DNA of 64,000 bases from the NCBI RefSeq assembly GCF_023101185.1, contig NZ_CP078077.1:773630-837629 (forward strand), written 5' to 3'. A program made the translations under genes and the position numbers. The notes under the pieces are model-generated. The model saw nothing but the letters and a program-made list of their open reading frames with translations, did no database searches and was not told where the DNA came from. How positions within the stretch are numbered: the first letter of the stretch is position 1; every line of letters begins with the position of its first letter. Below are positions 46,411 to 54,397 of this stretch, piece by piece. The DNA is from Microbacterium galbinum. GTDB taxonomy: Bacteria > Actinomycetota > Actinomycetes > Actinomycetales > Microbacteriaceae.

Positions 46411-46850
46411 TGACTTCGCCTGACGACTCCCTCCAGCTCACCGCCACCGAGTTGCGCATGGCCACGTTCCGGCTCGCGCGACGCCTGCGCTGCGCCCGCG
46501 CCGCCGATTCCATGAGCGATGCGCAGCTCGCCGTGCTCGCCGACCTGCGCATGAACGGTCGCCGTACCATCTCGACCCTCGCCGAGCGCGAGCGGGTGAC
46601 CGCCCCCTCGATGACGAACACCATCAACGGCCTCGAGGAGCAGGGCTACGTCACCCGCGCCGTCGACGAGGACGACCGCCGCCGCGTGCAGGTCGAGATC
46701 ACGGATGCCGGCGCCGAACTCGTCGTCGAGACCATCCGCCGCCGCGACGTGCTGCTGGCCGATATGCTCGCCGACCTCGACTTCACGGAGGACGAGCTCA
46801 CGACGCTCCGCGAGGCGAGCGTCCTGATGCGACGGGTGACCGACCGATGA
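46410..46850 (+). CDS. MarR-family regulator
   Basis: 146 aa. Winged helix with MSDAQLAVLADLRMNGRRTISTLAERERVTAPSMTNTINGLEEQGYVTRAVDEDDRRRVQVEIT (the DxRR-type wing). It precedes an MFS transporter with ATGA overlap and is autoregulated through a dyad over its start. Probably represses a drug or metabolite efflux pump. Confidence 0.93.
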   Translation: MTSPDDSLQLTATELRMATFRLARRLRCARAADSMSDAQLAVLADLRMNGRRTISTLAERERVTAPSMTNTINGLEEQGYVTRAVDEDDRRRVQVEITDAGAELVVETIRRRDVLLADMLADLDFTEDELTTLREASVLMRRVTDR

Positions 46851-48190
46851 GCGCGATGTTCCGTTCGTTCGCGAACATCAACTACCGCATCTGGTTCGCC
46901 GGCGCCCTGGTCTCGAACGTCGGCGGCTGGATGCAGGCGACCGCTCAGGACTGGGTCGTACTCACCGAGCTCACCGACAACGACGCGGCGGCCATGGGTT
47001 TCACCATGGCACTGCAGTTCGGCCCGCCGCTCGTGCTCGTGAGCCTCACCGGATGGGTGGCCGATCGGTTCGAGCGTCGCCGCATCCTGCTCGCGACCCA
47101 GAGTGCACTGCTGCTGCTCGCGATCGCCGTCGGCGTGCTGCTGCTGAACGGCCTCATGACCCTGCCGATGATGTTCGGGTTCGCACTGGGGTTCGGCATC
47201 GTGAACGCCTTCGACGCCCCGGCGCGCCAGGCCTTCGTGTCCGACATGGTGTCGGCATCCGACACCTCCAACGCCGTCGCCCTCAACTCGGCCTCGTTCA
47301 ACCTCGCGCGCATGATCGGGCCCGCCGTCGGCGGTCTGCTGATCGTGGCGATCGGGTCGGGCTGGGTGTTCATCGTCAACGCGGCGACGTTCCTGGCGAT
47401 GATCCTCGCGCTCGGTCTGTTGCGCACGAGCCTGCTCGCGAAGCGGCCCAAGAACCGCGGGCGTGGCGGACTCGCGGCGGGCTTCCGCTACGTGCGGGGC
47501 CGCAATGACCTCCGGGTCGTGTTCGTGACGGTGTTCCTGATCGGCGCGTTCGGCATGAACTTCCCGATCTTCGCGTCGACCATGGCCCTCGAGTTCGGGG
47601 CCGGAGCCGACGGCTACGGCGTGCTGTCGTCGATCCTCGCGATCGGCTCTCTCGCCGGCGCCCTGCTCGCCGCGCGGCGCGATCGGGCGCGGGTGCGCGT
47701 CGTGATCCTCGCGGCCGGAGGCTTCGGCGTCGCCGCGTTCGTGTCGGCCGCCATGCCCACCTACCTCACCTACGGCATCACTCTGATGTTCACCGGATTC
47801 ATGATCGTGACGCTGCTCACGACCGCGAACGGCTACGTGCAGATCACGACCGATCCGGCGCTGCGCGGGCGCGTGCTCGCGCTGTACATGGCGGTCATCA
47901 TGGGATCGACCCCGGTGGGCGCACCGATCGCCGGATGGGTGGCGGATGCCTTCGGTCCCCGCACCGCGATCATGCTCGGCGGTACGGCGGGGCTCGTCGC
48001 CTGCGCGATCGGCGCCATCTGGGTGTTCACGTCCGGGCGTCTGCATCGCGACGAGAATCGGCGCTTCCTGCTCACGCTCGACGAGACCCGCCCCCTCAGC
48101 GTGATCGACGAGGTCGTCCCGGTGGAGTTCAGCGACGAGGCCGCGGTCACCACGCCCATCCGCCGCCCGAAGGACCCCGAGGCGCCGTAG
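46847..48190 (+). CDS. MFS exporter (MFS_3-like)
   Basis: 447 aa, about 12 helices. NINYRIWFAGALVSNVGGWMQATAQDWVVL and FDAPARQAFVSDMV match the enterobactin/macrolide exporter-like MFS_3 group. A C-terminal hydrophilic tail (TPIRRPKDPEAP) of about 45 residues. Overlaps the MarR gene by 4 bp. Substrate unknown; efflux of a toxic compound likely because of MarR control. Confidence 0.88.
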   Translation: MSAMFRSFANINYRIWFAGALVSNVGGWMQATAQDWVVLTELTDNDAAAMGFTMALQFGPPLVLVSLTGWVADRFERRRILLATQSALLLLAIAVGVLLLNGLMTLPMMFGFALGFGIVNAFDAPARQAFVSDMVSASDTSNAVALNSASFNLARMIGPAVGGLLIVAIGSGWVFIVNAATFLAMILALGLLRTSLLAKRPKNRGRGGLAAGFRYVRGRNDLRVVFVTVFLIGAFGMNFPIFASTMALEFGAGADGYGVLSSILAIGSLAGALLAARRDRARVRVVILAAGGFGVAAFVSAAMPTYLTYGITLMFTGFMIVTLLTTANGYVQITTDPALRGRVLALYMAVIMGSTPVGAPIAGWVADAFGPRTAIMLGGTAGLVACAIGAIWVFTSGRLHRDENRRFLLTLDETRPLSVIDEVVPVEFSDEAAVTTPIRRPKDPEAP

Positions 48191-48262
48191 TCCCCGGCAT
48201 CCGTCCCGGCATCCGGCCCGTCATCCGTCACGGCATCCGCCCCGGCATCCGTCCCGTCCGCG
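48191..48262. repeat. Short degenerate tandem repeats (about 13 bp)
   Basis: A run of CCGGCATCCGTCC-like units: GGCATCC, TCATCC and GGCATCCG words at roughly 10-13-bp spacing after the MFS stop. Low-complexity, without coding sense. Confidence 0.7.
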
Positions 48263-48279
48263 TGCGCAGAACCGCGCGG

Positions 48280-48334
48280 ACCGGTGCCGAATGTCGACTC
48301 TGGGCGTTCATCACCGGCATTTCGTACCGATCGG
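48280..48334. repeat. Decayed inverted repeat, CGGATCGGTGCGAA family (copy 2)
   Basis: ACCGGTGCCGA...CATTTCGTACCGATCGG; 40 of 55 positions match the copy at 22709-22763, including the spacer words GTCG and TCTG. Arms no longer pair perfectly. Confidence 0.75.
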
Positions 48335-48428
48335 TGCAGGGACAGCGGAACGGGTGCGGTGAGTGCAGTAAGGCGAGCCTTGTCAATGGGGTCTTCGGAT
48401 GCCGTGACCCGCGCGTAACGTCGCGCCC

Positions 48429-48812
48429 ATGGACGAGAACACGGAACATACCCCGCACGCGGAAGACCCGGCCGAGGGCGCGGAGCGCGTCGGCGTTCCG
48501 GAGTCCGGACAGGGCGGCGCCATCCAGGGCGACAGCTCTCACGGCGATTCCCCGCGCGGCGCTCTTCAGGGCGATGCCGACGAGGACGCGCCGGGCGACG
48601 AGCACGGCAACCAGGGCGCAGCCCAAGGCGGAGCGCTCCAGGGCGACAGCTCGCACGGCGACTCGCCGCGCGGCGCCATCCAGGGCGACGCCGGACCCGA
48701 TCGTGAGGCGCCTCTCGGAGGCGACGAGACCACGGAGCGAGAGCTCCAGGCCGACAACGAAGCGGAAGAGGACACCATGAAGCTCCTCGACCCCGATAAC
48801 CCGCCCGCGTAG
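48429..48812 (+). CDS. Acidic disordered repeat protein, unknown
   Basis: 127 aa, almost wholly hydrophilic. A 21-residue repeat occurs at residues 30-50 and 68-88: GAIQGDSSHGDSPRG-ALQGDA and GALQGDSSHGDSPRG-AIQGDA. The C-terminal EEDTMKLLDPDNPPA is distinct. Composition is Gly, Asp, Ser, Ala with few hydrophobics, so intrinsically disordered. ATG 48429 lies 7 nt after TAACGT with no ribosome-binding site; leaderless possible. I do not recognise a family. That both repeat DNA copies differ at synonymous sites supports real coding. Confidence 0.65.
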   Translation: MDENTEHTPHAEDPAEGAERVGVPESGQGGAIQGDSSHGDSPRGALQGDADEDAPGDEHGNQGAAQGGALQGDSSHGDSPRGAIQGDAGPDREAPLGGDETTERELQADNEAEEDTMKLLDPDNPPA

Positions 48813-48853
48813 TCCCCAGCTTCGCCGGCGCGCGCGTCATCCCCCGTGACGCA

Positions 48854-48913
48854 CGAACCACCCCCTCGAGAGCGAGCCACCCGCATGCGGGAGGCCCCGG
48901 AGGGGGTGGTTCG
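48854..48913. repeat. Inverted repeat, CGAACCACCCCCTC arms
   Basis: Perfect 14-nt arms (48854-48867, 48900-48913) with a 32-nt spacer that has its own CCCGCATGCGGG hairpin. Between convergent genes; may end transcription from both sides. Arm sequence related to the outer arm CGAGCCACCCC at 60823. Confidence 0.85.
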
Positions 48914-48932
48914 CGCTGTGGGCGGGGCGGGC

Positions 48933-50099
48933 TCAGCGCAGGGGCGGCCACTCGTCGAAGCGGTAGGTGAGTCCGAGACCGAGATCCTCGTCGGCCTCTC
49001 CCAGCTCCTGACGGATGTCGTACGTGTCGCCCCACCACGAGGGGCTCTCGATCGCGACGACCAGCCGATCGACGTTCTGCCGCTGGTCGACCTCGAGGGT
49101 GAAGCCGTCGGCATCGGTCCACCCATAGCCGCGCTCGGACGGCATCCAGCCGAGTTCGCTCAGCCGCGAATCCCACGCGCCGTCGTACGAGTCGAAGCCG
49201 GTGGGCGCCGTCTCCAGGGCGAATCCGACCTCGAAGACGTAGCACTCGGCATCCGATCCCCCGCAGGCGCCGTACGACGAGGCGAAGGCCGGTCCTCTCA
49301 CCCAGCCGCCGTTCTCGTCGCGCACGCGCCAGTCGTCCTCGGCGATCATCTCTCGCACCTCCGAGAGCTTCTGCTGCGTGAGGGTGTAGTTCGCCTCAGC
49401 ACGGTCGGCCTGCGCGGCGATCGGCAGCGCCTCGACCTGCGCCACCGTGTCGCCCGCGGCGTCCGTCTGCAGCGCCGTGACCTGCACGCCGAGCGCCACC
49501 GCGCCCACGAGCAGAGCGGGCACCAGGAAGGCCGCGTTCCACGAGACCGCGTCCCAGGCGCCGCCGCGGGTCGGCGCTCCCGGGCGCGGCGGGGGCTGGG
49601 CGATGCCGAGCAGCAGCACCGCGAGCCACGACAGCGCGGCGATGACGACCGCTCCCACGAAGATCCCCTGCTCGTAGGTCGACGAGAGTCGGGCGGGAAC
49701 GAGGCTGCCGAGCAGCGTCTCCAGCGGCCCCGAGTCGCCGGCGTCCTGCATCGTGATCGTGAAGGCGACCCACGCCCACCAGTTCACGAACAGCAGCCAG
49801 ACGAGCGGAGCGGGAGTGGTCGTGTGCCCGCGCTTGCGCAGGATGAATCGCGGGAGCATGCCGAGCAGCCCCATCGCCGGGATGAAGATCGGCGACGTGA
49901 ACATCAGGATCAGCGTGCCCCATCCGCCTCCGCCGAGGAACCCGTGGAACACGAAGAACACCGGCAGCAGCCAGCTCATCACCGGCCAGAGCGCCCAGAC
50001 GAAGCCGCGGATGCCGCCCGATGTCGGGCGCGGTTGCGGTGCGGGCAGGTGCCAGGGCGGCGCTCCGGCCGCCACGGCATCAGGATTCTGATATGCCAT
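48933..50099 (-). CDS. Polytopic membrane protein with C-terminal soluble domain
   Basis: 388 aa. Pro-rich cytoplasmic N terminus (WHLPAPQPRPTSG), four hydrophobic segments at about residues 35-60, 65-85, 95-115 and 140-165, another at about 190-210, then a soluble extracytoplasmic domain from about 215 with Cys (YGACGGSDAECYVF) and many Trp/Tyr. I do not recognise the family. GGAGGGGG lies upstream of ATG 50099. Convergent with the repeat protein gene. Confidence 0.72.
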   Translation of the reverse strand: MAYQNPDAVAAGAPPWHLPAPQPRPTSGGIRGFVWALWPVMSWLLPVFFVFHGFLGGGGWGTLILMFTSPIFIPAMGLLGMLPRFILRKRGHTTTPAPLVWLLFVNWWAWVAFTITMQDAGDSGPLETLLGSLVPARLSSTYEQGIFVGAVVIAALSWLAVLLLGIAQPPPRPGAPTRGGAWDAVSWNAAFLVPALLVGAVALGVQVTALQTDAAGDTVAQVEALPIAAQADRAEANYTLTQQKLSEVREMIAEDDWRVRDENGGWVRGPAFASSYGACGGSDAECYVFEVGFALETAPTGFDSYDGAWDSRLSELGWMPSERGYGWTDADGFTLEVDQRQNVDRLVVAIESPSWWGDTYDIRQELGEADEDLGLGLTYRFDEWPPLR

Positions 50100-50171
50100 C
50101 GGTTCCCCCTCCGCCGACAGCCTAACGATGTCGGCGTCGACGGAGGGGGACGACGTGCGGATGCCGCGGCG

Positions 50172-51368
50172 CTACGCGCCCAGCACGACCCGGAGCTGTT
50201 CGACCGCCCAGTCGAGCTCGGTCGCACGGATCACGAGGGGCGGGGCGATGCGGATCGTCTGGCCGTGCGTGTCCTTCACCAGCACACCGCGCTCGAGGAG
50301 CTTCTCGGCGATCTCGCGACCGGTGCCCTTCGCGGGGTCGATGTCGACACCCGCCCAGAGACCGGCGATACGCACCGCGGTGACACCGTGCCCGATGAGC
50401 GGTTCGAGTGCCGTGGCGAGGTGGGCGCCGAGGGCGCGGGCGCGCTCCTGGAACTCGCCCGTCTCGAGCATCTCGACCACGCGCAGACCGACGGCCGCCG
50501 CGAGCGGGTTGCCGCCGAAGGTCGAGCCGTGCTCGCCCGGACGGATGACACCCAGCACGTCTTCGTTCCCGACGACCGCCGACACCGGCAGGAGTCCCCC
50601 GCCGAGGGCCTTGCCGAGCAGGTAGAGGTCGGGCACGACGCCCTCGCGATCGCTCGCGAACGTCTCGCCCACGCGGCCGAGTCCCGACTGGATCTCGTCG
50701 GCGATGAAGAGCACGTTCTTCTCGTCGCAGATCTCGCGGATGCGACGCAGATACCCCTCGGACGGGATCACGACGCCGGCCTCGCCCTGGATGGGCTCGA
50801 CGAGCACGGCGGCCGTGTCATCCGTGATCGCGGCGGCGATGGCATCCGCGTCCCCGTAGGGCACGATGTCGAAGCCGGGCGTGTACGGGCCGAAGCCGTC
50901 GCGCGCCTGCTCGTCGTCGCTGAAGCTGACGATCGTCGTCGTGCGGCCGTGGAAGTTGCCGGCCGCGACGATGATGCGGGCCTTGCCGTCGGCGATGCCC
51001 TTGACCCGGTAGCCCCAGGCGCGCGCGACCTTGATGCCGGTCTCGACCGCCTCGGCGCCCGTGTTCATCGGCAGCACCAGGTCTTTGCCGGCGAGCTTCG
51101 CGAGGGCGGCGGCGAACGGCTCGAGCCGGTCGCTCTGGAACGCACGGCTGATGAGCGTCACGCGACCGAGCTGCTCGGTGAGGGCAGCGACGAGCGCCGG
51201 ATGCCGGTGCCCGAAGTTCACGGCCGAGTAGGCGGCGAGCAGGTCGAGGTAGCGCTTGCCCTCGACGTCCGTCACCCACGCACCGTCTCCGCGCGCGATG
51301 TTCACCGGCAGCGGGTGGTAGTTGTGGGCGACATGCGTGGTTGCCGTCGCCACCGCGTCGGTCGTCAC
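50172..51368 (-). CDS. rocD: Ornithine aminotransferase
   Basis: 398 aa from GTG 51368, overlapping the DDAH-family stop (GTGA). PLP class III aminotransferase: FGHRHPALVAAL, LPMNTGAEAVETGIKVARAWGY, Asp in VLFIADEIQSGLGRVG, and the PLP Lys in YLLGKALGGGLLPVSAV. Converts ornithine plus 2-oxoglutarate to glutamate semialdehyde and glutamate. Works directly upstream of the PutA/P5CDH reaction encoded 3 kb away. Confidence 0.94.
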   Translation of the reverse strand: MTTDAVATATTHVAHNYHPLPVNIARGDGAWVTDVEGKRYLDLLAAYSAVNFGHRHPALVAALTEQLGRVTLISRAFQSDRLEPFAAALAKLAGKDLVLPMNTGAEAVETGIKVARAWGYRVKGIADGKARIIVAAGNFHGRTTTIVSFSDDEQARDGFGPYTPGFDIVPYGDADAIAAAITDDTAAVLVEPIQGEAGVVIPSEGYLRRIREICDEKNVLFIADEIQSGLGRVGETFASDREGVVPDLYLLGKALGGGLLPVSAVVGNEDVLGVIRPGEHGSTFGGNPLAAAVGLRVVEMLETGEFQERARALGAHLATALEPLIGHGVTAVRIAGLWAGVDIDPAKGTGREIAEKLLERGVLVKDTHGQTIRIAPPLVIRATELDWAVEQLRVVLGA

Positions 51369-52243
51369 TTCGCGCCCCGCAGTTCGAGCGTGCAGCACTT
51401 GATGCCGCCACCGCCGAGCAGCAGCTCGGAGAGGTCGACGGTGATCGGGTTGTAGCCGCGCTCGCGCAGTTGCTTCTCGAAGCCCTTCGCCCGCGGCGAG
51501 ATGATGACGTTGTAGCCGTCGCTCGCCGAGTTGAGGCCGAAGACGGCGCCGTCCTCGTCCGACACGAGGATCGCGTCGGGGAAGCGCTCCTCGAGGATCG
51601 CGCGGCTCGCATCGTCGAAGGCACCCGGGAGGTAGGCGATGTTGGCGCGCTCGGGGCCGCCGTTCTCGATGCCCTGCACCGGGTCGAGCACCGCGATGGC
51701 CGTGTCGAGGTGGTAGAAACGCGGGTCGGTGAGGTTGAGCGAGACGACCTCGCGGCCGAAGACCTCGCCGACCTCGCGGTGGCTGTCTCCGGTGGACCGG
51801 AAGCCGGTGCCGGCCAGGATCACATCGCCGACGAGCAGAAAGTCGCCCTCGCCCTCGTTGACCTCCTTCGGCATGACCGTGTCGTAGCCGGCCCGGCGGA
51901 ACCACTCGGCGAACGCGGGCGCCTCGCCCTGGCGCTCGACGAAGCGGAACTCGGGCACGTACGCGCGGCCGTCGATGAGGAATCCGCCGTTGGCCGTGTA
52001 GACCATGTCGGGGTAGCCGGCGAGCGGCTCGATGAGCTCGACCTCGTGGCCCAGTTCGATGTAGAGGTCGTAGAGCTTCTGCCACTGCGCGACCGCGTTG
52101 GCGGTGTCGGTCGGCTTCGACGGCTCCATCCACGGATTGATGGAGTAGTTGACCGTGAAGTGCTCGGGCTTGCACATCAGGTAGCGGCGGTGGTGCGCGG
52201 TGCGCGCGGGGGCGGATGCCACGGCGGTCTCAGGCGTCGACAT
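51365..52243 (-). CDS. DDAH/arginine-hydrolase superfamily enzyme
   Basis: 292 aa from ATG 52243 with GAGGAGCATCC upstream. Guanidino-modifying superfamily: ANGGFLIDGRAYVPEF, EGEGDFLLVGDVILAGTGFRSTGDSHREV, FYHLDTAIAVLD, catalytic Cys near the end in GGGGIKCCTLEL. Usually named dimethylargininase, producing citrulline. Its 4-bp overlap with RocD, which needs ornithine, raises the possibility of an arginine dihydrolase (arginine to ornithine, CO2 and ammonia). Sequence alone cannot settle it. Confidence 0.85.
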   Translation of the reverse strand: MSTPETAVASAPARTAHHRRYLMCKPEHFTVNYSINPWMEPSKPTDTANAVAQWQKLYDLYIELGHEVELIEPLAGYPDMVYTANGGFLIDGRAYVPEFRFVERQGEAPAFAEWFRRAGYDTVMPKEVNEGEGDFLLVGDVILAGTGFRSTGDSHREVGEVFGREVVSLNLTDPRFYHLDTAIAVLDPVQGIENGGPERANIAYLPGAFDDASRAILEERFPDAILVSDEDGAVFGLNSASDGYNVIISPRAKGFEKQLRERGYNPITVDLSELLLGGGGIKCCTLELRGAK

Positions 52244-52443
52244 GGATGCTCCTCGAATGAACGGGTGCGGCGGACGCTGTCCAGGGGCCCGGCGGAAGTT
52301 CGACCCGGGACTCTTTTCGGAGCGGGGACGGGGAAGATGCGACTCGGGCACGCCGGTTTCATTGTGCCATCCGTGGGCTGTGGGGTGCCAGAGCGCCGGG
52401 CGTTCGGTTGATTCGCGTTTCGAATCGCCGGCGTTGGTCCGCG

Positions 52444-52503
52444 GTGAGGGGTCAAGACACGCCGCGCCGACGGCATCCGTTGCAACGTGTCTTGACCCCT
52501 CAC
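52444..52503. repeat. Long inverted repeat, GTGAGGGGTCA family (copy 2)
   Basis: Perfect 18-nt arms (52444-52461 and 52486-52503, GTGAGGGGTCAAGACACG) with a 24-nt spacer. Seventeen of 18 arm bases match the copy at 2936-2997. It lies between two minus-strand genes, so it is not just a convergent terminator. Confidence 0.88.
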
Positions 52504-52541
52504 GGGTCCCGGGCTGCCGGGCCCAGGCTGCCGGGCCCGGC

Positions 52542-53540
52542 TCAGGCGGTGCCGACCACCACGACCTTGCCGGCCGTATGGCCGGCTTCGAGATGGGCCA
52601 GGGCTGCGGATGCCTCGGCGAAGGGGTACTCGCGTTCGATCACCGCGCGGAGCGATCCCGACCCGGCGAGCGCGAGGAGCTCGTGCACGATGGCGGGCTT
52701 CGGCGTCGCAGCGAGCGAGCGGATGCGACGGCGCGAGCCGATCGACCGCACGGCGGCCTTCAGCATCCGGGGGATCGGGCCGAGCACGTGGCCGCCGTCA
52801 CCCGTCACGAGCACGACCGTGCCGCCGTCGCGCACGAGGCGTTGCAGCGCGCGCAACGGGACGCCGCCGGCGATGTCGATCACGGCGTCGAAGTGCGACG
52901 CGGGCAGCTCGGCGATCGGCGAGGTGCGGTGGTCGAGCACTCGAACGGCACCGAGCGCCTCGACGAGCGATCGGTTGCGCTCCCCGCACGACGCCCAGAC
53001 CTCTGCTCCGCGCAGCGCGGCGAGCTGCACGGCGAACGTGCCCACTCCCCCGGATGCCCCGATCACCAGCACGCGCAGCGGCGCCGCGCCGCCATCGATC
53101 CGCGCGGCGTCGAGCGCCTGCCACGCGGTTCCGGCGGCGACCGGCAGGCAGGCCGCCTGCACCGGGTCGACCCCGGCAGGCCGAGCGACGATCCGGGATG
53201 CCGGCGCGCAGACGTACTCCGCGAGCCCTCCCCCGCCCACGAGCTCGACGACGACCTCGTCGCCGGTCGCGGCATCCGTCACTCCGTCGCCGAGGGCGAC
53301 CACACGGCCTGCGACCTCCATGCCCCGGATCGGATGCTTCGGCCGCCGCATCCCGAAGATCGGCCGCACGAGCAGCGGATCGCCGAGCATGAGTCGCACG
53401 TCGCCCGCGTTGAGGGCGGTGGCGTGCACGCGCAGCAGCACCTCGCCGGGGCCGGGGGCCGGGATCGCGACCGCCTTGAGCCGGAATCCGGATGCCGGGC
53501 CGTAGGCCGGATTGCTCCACGCCTGCATCGTCGTGGTCAT
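52542..53540 (-). CDS. Zinc-type alcohol dehydrogenase/quinone oxidoreductase-like
   Basis: 332 aa from ATG 53540, with GGAGGTGTGAC upstream. GroES-like domain (VLLRVHATALNAGDVRLM, PIRGMEVAGRVVALG) and Rossmann fold with ASGGVGTFAVQLAALRGAEV. No structural-zinc Cys cluster seen, so nearer to quinone oxidoreductases (MDR). Starts 1 nt after the XRE regulator stop, suggesting co-transcription. Confidence 0.88.
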   Translation of the reverse strand: MTTTMQAWSNPAYGPASGFRLKAVAIPAPGPGEVLLRVHATALNAGDVRLMLGDPLLVRPIFGMRRPKHPIRGMEVAGRVVALGDGVTDAATGDEVVVELVGGGGLAEYVCAPASRIVARPAGVDPVQAACLPVAAGTAWQALDAARIDGGAAPLRVLVIGASGGVGTFAVQLAALRGAEVWASCGERNRSLVEALGAVRVLDHRTSPIAELPASHFDAVIDIAGGVPLRALQRLVRDGGTVVLVTGDGGHVLGPIPRMLKAAVRSIGSRRRIRSLAATPKPAIVHELLALAGSGSLRAVIEREYPFAEASAALAHLEAGHTAGKVVVVGTA

Positions 53541-53541
53541 G

Positions 53542-53757
53542 TCACACCTCCGGGTAGGAGAACAGCTCGTCGAGTCCGACATCGAATGCACGGGCGATCT
53601 GGAACGCGAGTTCGAGCGTGGGCGAGTACTTCTGCTGCTCGATCGCGATGAGGGTCTGCCGGGTGACGCCGATCGTGCGGGCGAGTTCGGCCTGGGTGAG
53701 GCCGGCGGCCTCGCGGTGGGTGCGGATGCTGTTCGAGACGAGTGTGGGCTTGACCAT
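53542..53757 (-). CDS. Small XRE/Cro regulator
   Basis: 71 aa from ATG 53757 (TGATG overlap with the membrane protein stop). Classic [62 protein letters not shown]. Stand-alone HTH domain of the YozG type. Likely binds the inverted repeat in the shared promoter. Confidence 0.93.
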   Translation of the reverse strand: MVKPTLVSNSIRTHREAAGLTQAELARTIGVTRQTLIAIEQQKYSPTLELAFQIARAFDVGLDELFSYPEV

Positions 53758-54191
53758 CACGCGAGCCCTCGGCGGTAGGCGACGACCCGGGCGATGCCGC
53801 CGACGATGGCCGAGACCGCGAAGCCGAGGAACATCGTGTTCGCGATCCAGAAGACGTCGGCGCCGACCGCGCAGAGCACGATCACCCCGAGCCCGGCGAT
53901 CACGACGAACGCCTGCTCGACGCGGCCGCCCATGCGGCTGATGTCACGGTCGCGGATGTCGCTGCGGCCGGTCCCCTCGGGGTCGCGGCGGTGGGCGATC
54001 AGGCCCCAGAGGATGCTGAGCACGATCGTCCCCGCGATGCCGAGGCCGATGGCCCAGAGCATCAGGGGGAACCAGTCGACGCTCTCGATCGGACGCATCG
54101 CGGCCTGCTGCAGCACGATGACGACGTACGCCGGGATGACGATCAGGCTGACGACGAGACCCGCCCAGACATTGCGCTCTTCGTAGACCAT
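53757..54191 (-). CDS. Small membrane protein paired with XRE regulator
   Basis: 144 aa from ATG 54191 with GGAGG 6 nt upstream; a GTG one codon earlier is also in frame. Four hydrophobic segments ([74 protein letters not shown]). Pairing with a stand-alone XRE protein is like DUF2178/DUF3796-type units. First gene of a three-gene operon with the XRE and dehydrogenase genes. Confidence 0.82.
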   Translation of the reverse strand: MVYEERNVWAGLVVSLIVIPAYVVIVLQQAAMRPIESVDWFPLMLWAIGLGIAGTIVLSILWGLIAHRRDPEGTGRSDIRDRDISRMGGRVEQAFVVIAGLGVIVLCAVGADVFWIANTMFLGFAVSAIVGGIARVVAYRRGLA

Positions 54192-54201
54192 CACACACCT
54201 C

Positions 54202-54266
54202 CATGTAAAGGATTCTTGACATGAGAGTATGTCCGGCGGGGCGTTGTGTCAAGAATCTTTTACATG
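54202..54266 (-). promoter_or_regulatory. Promoter and 20-bp inverted-repeat operator
   Basis: Minus strand: -35 TTGACA (54252-54247), 17-nt spacer, -10 TACTCT (54229-54224). Arms of 20 nt (54202-54221 and 54247-54266) match in 19 of 20 positions, with CATGTAAA and GATTCTTGACA words. Each arm carries a TTGACA. One arm covers the -35, the other the transcribed leader, so a dimeric repressor could loop or block both. Confidence 0.85.
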
Positions 54267-54397
54267 CCGAGCGACGCCCGGCGTCCGGCATCCGGCATCC
54301 GCGCGCAGCGGAGGAGTTCACACGCATTGCAGGATGCTTCGCGCGAAACGCTCCTGCAGTGCGAGAGATCTCCTCCGTTACCCGAGCGACCGAGCCC

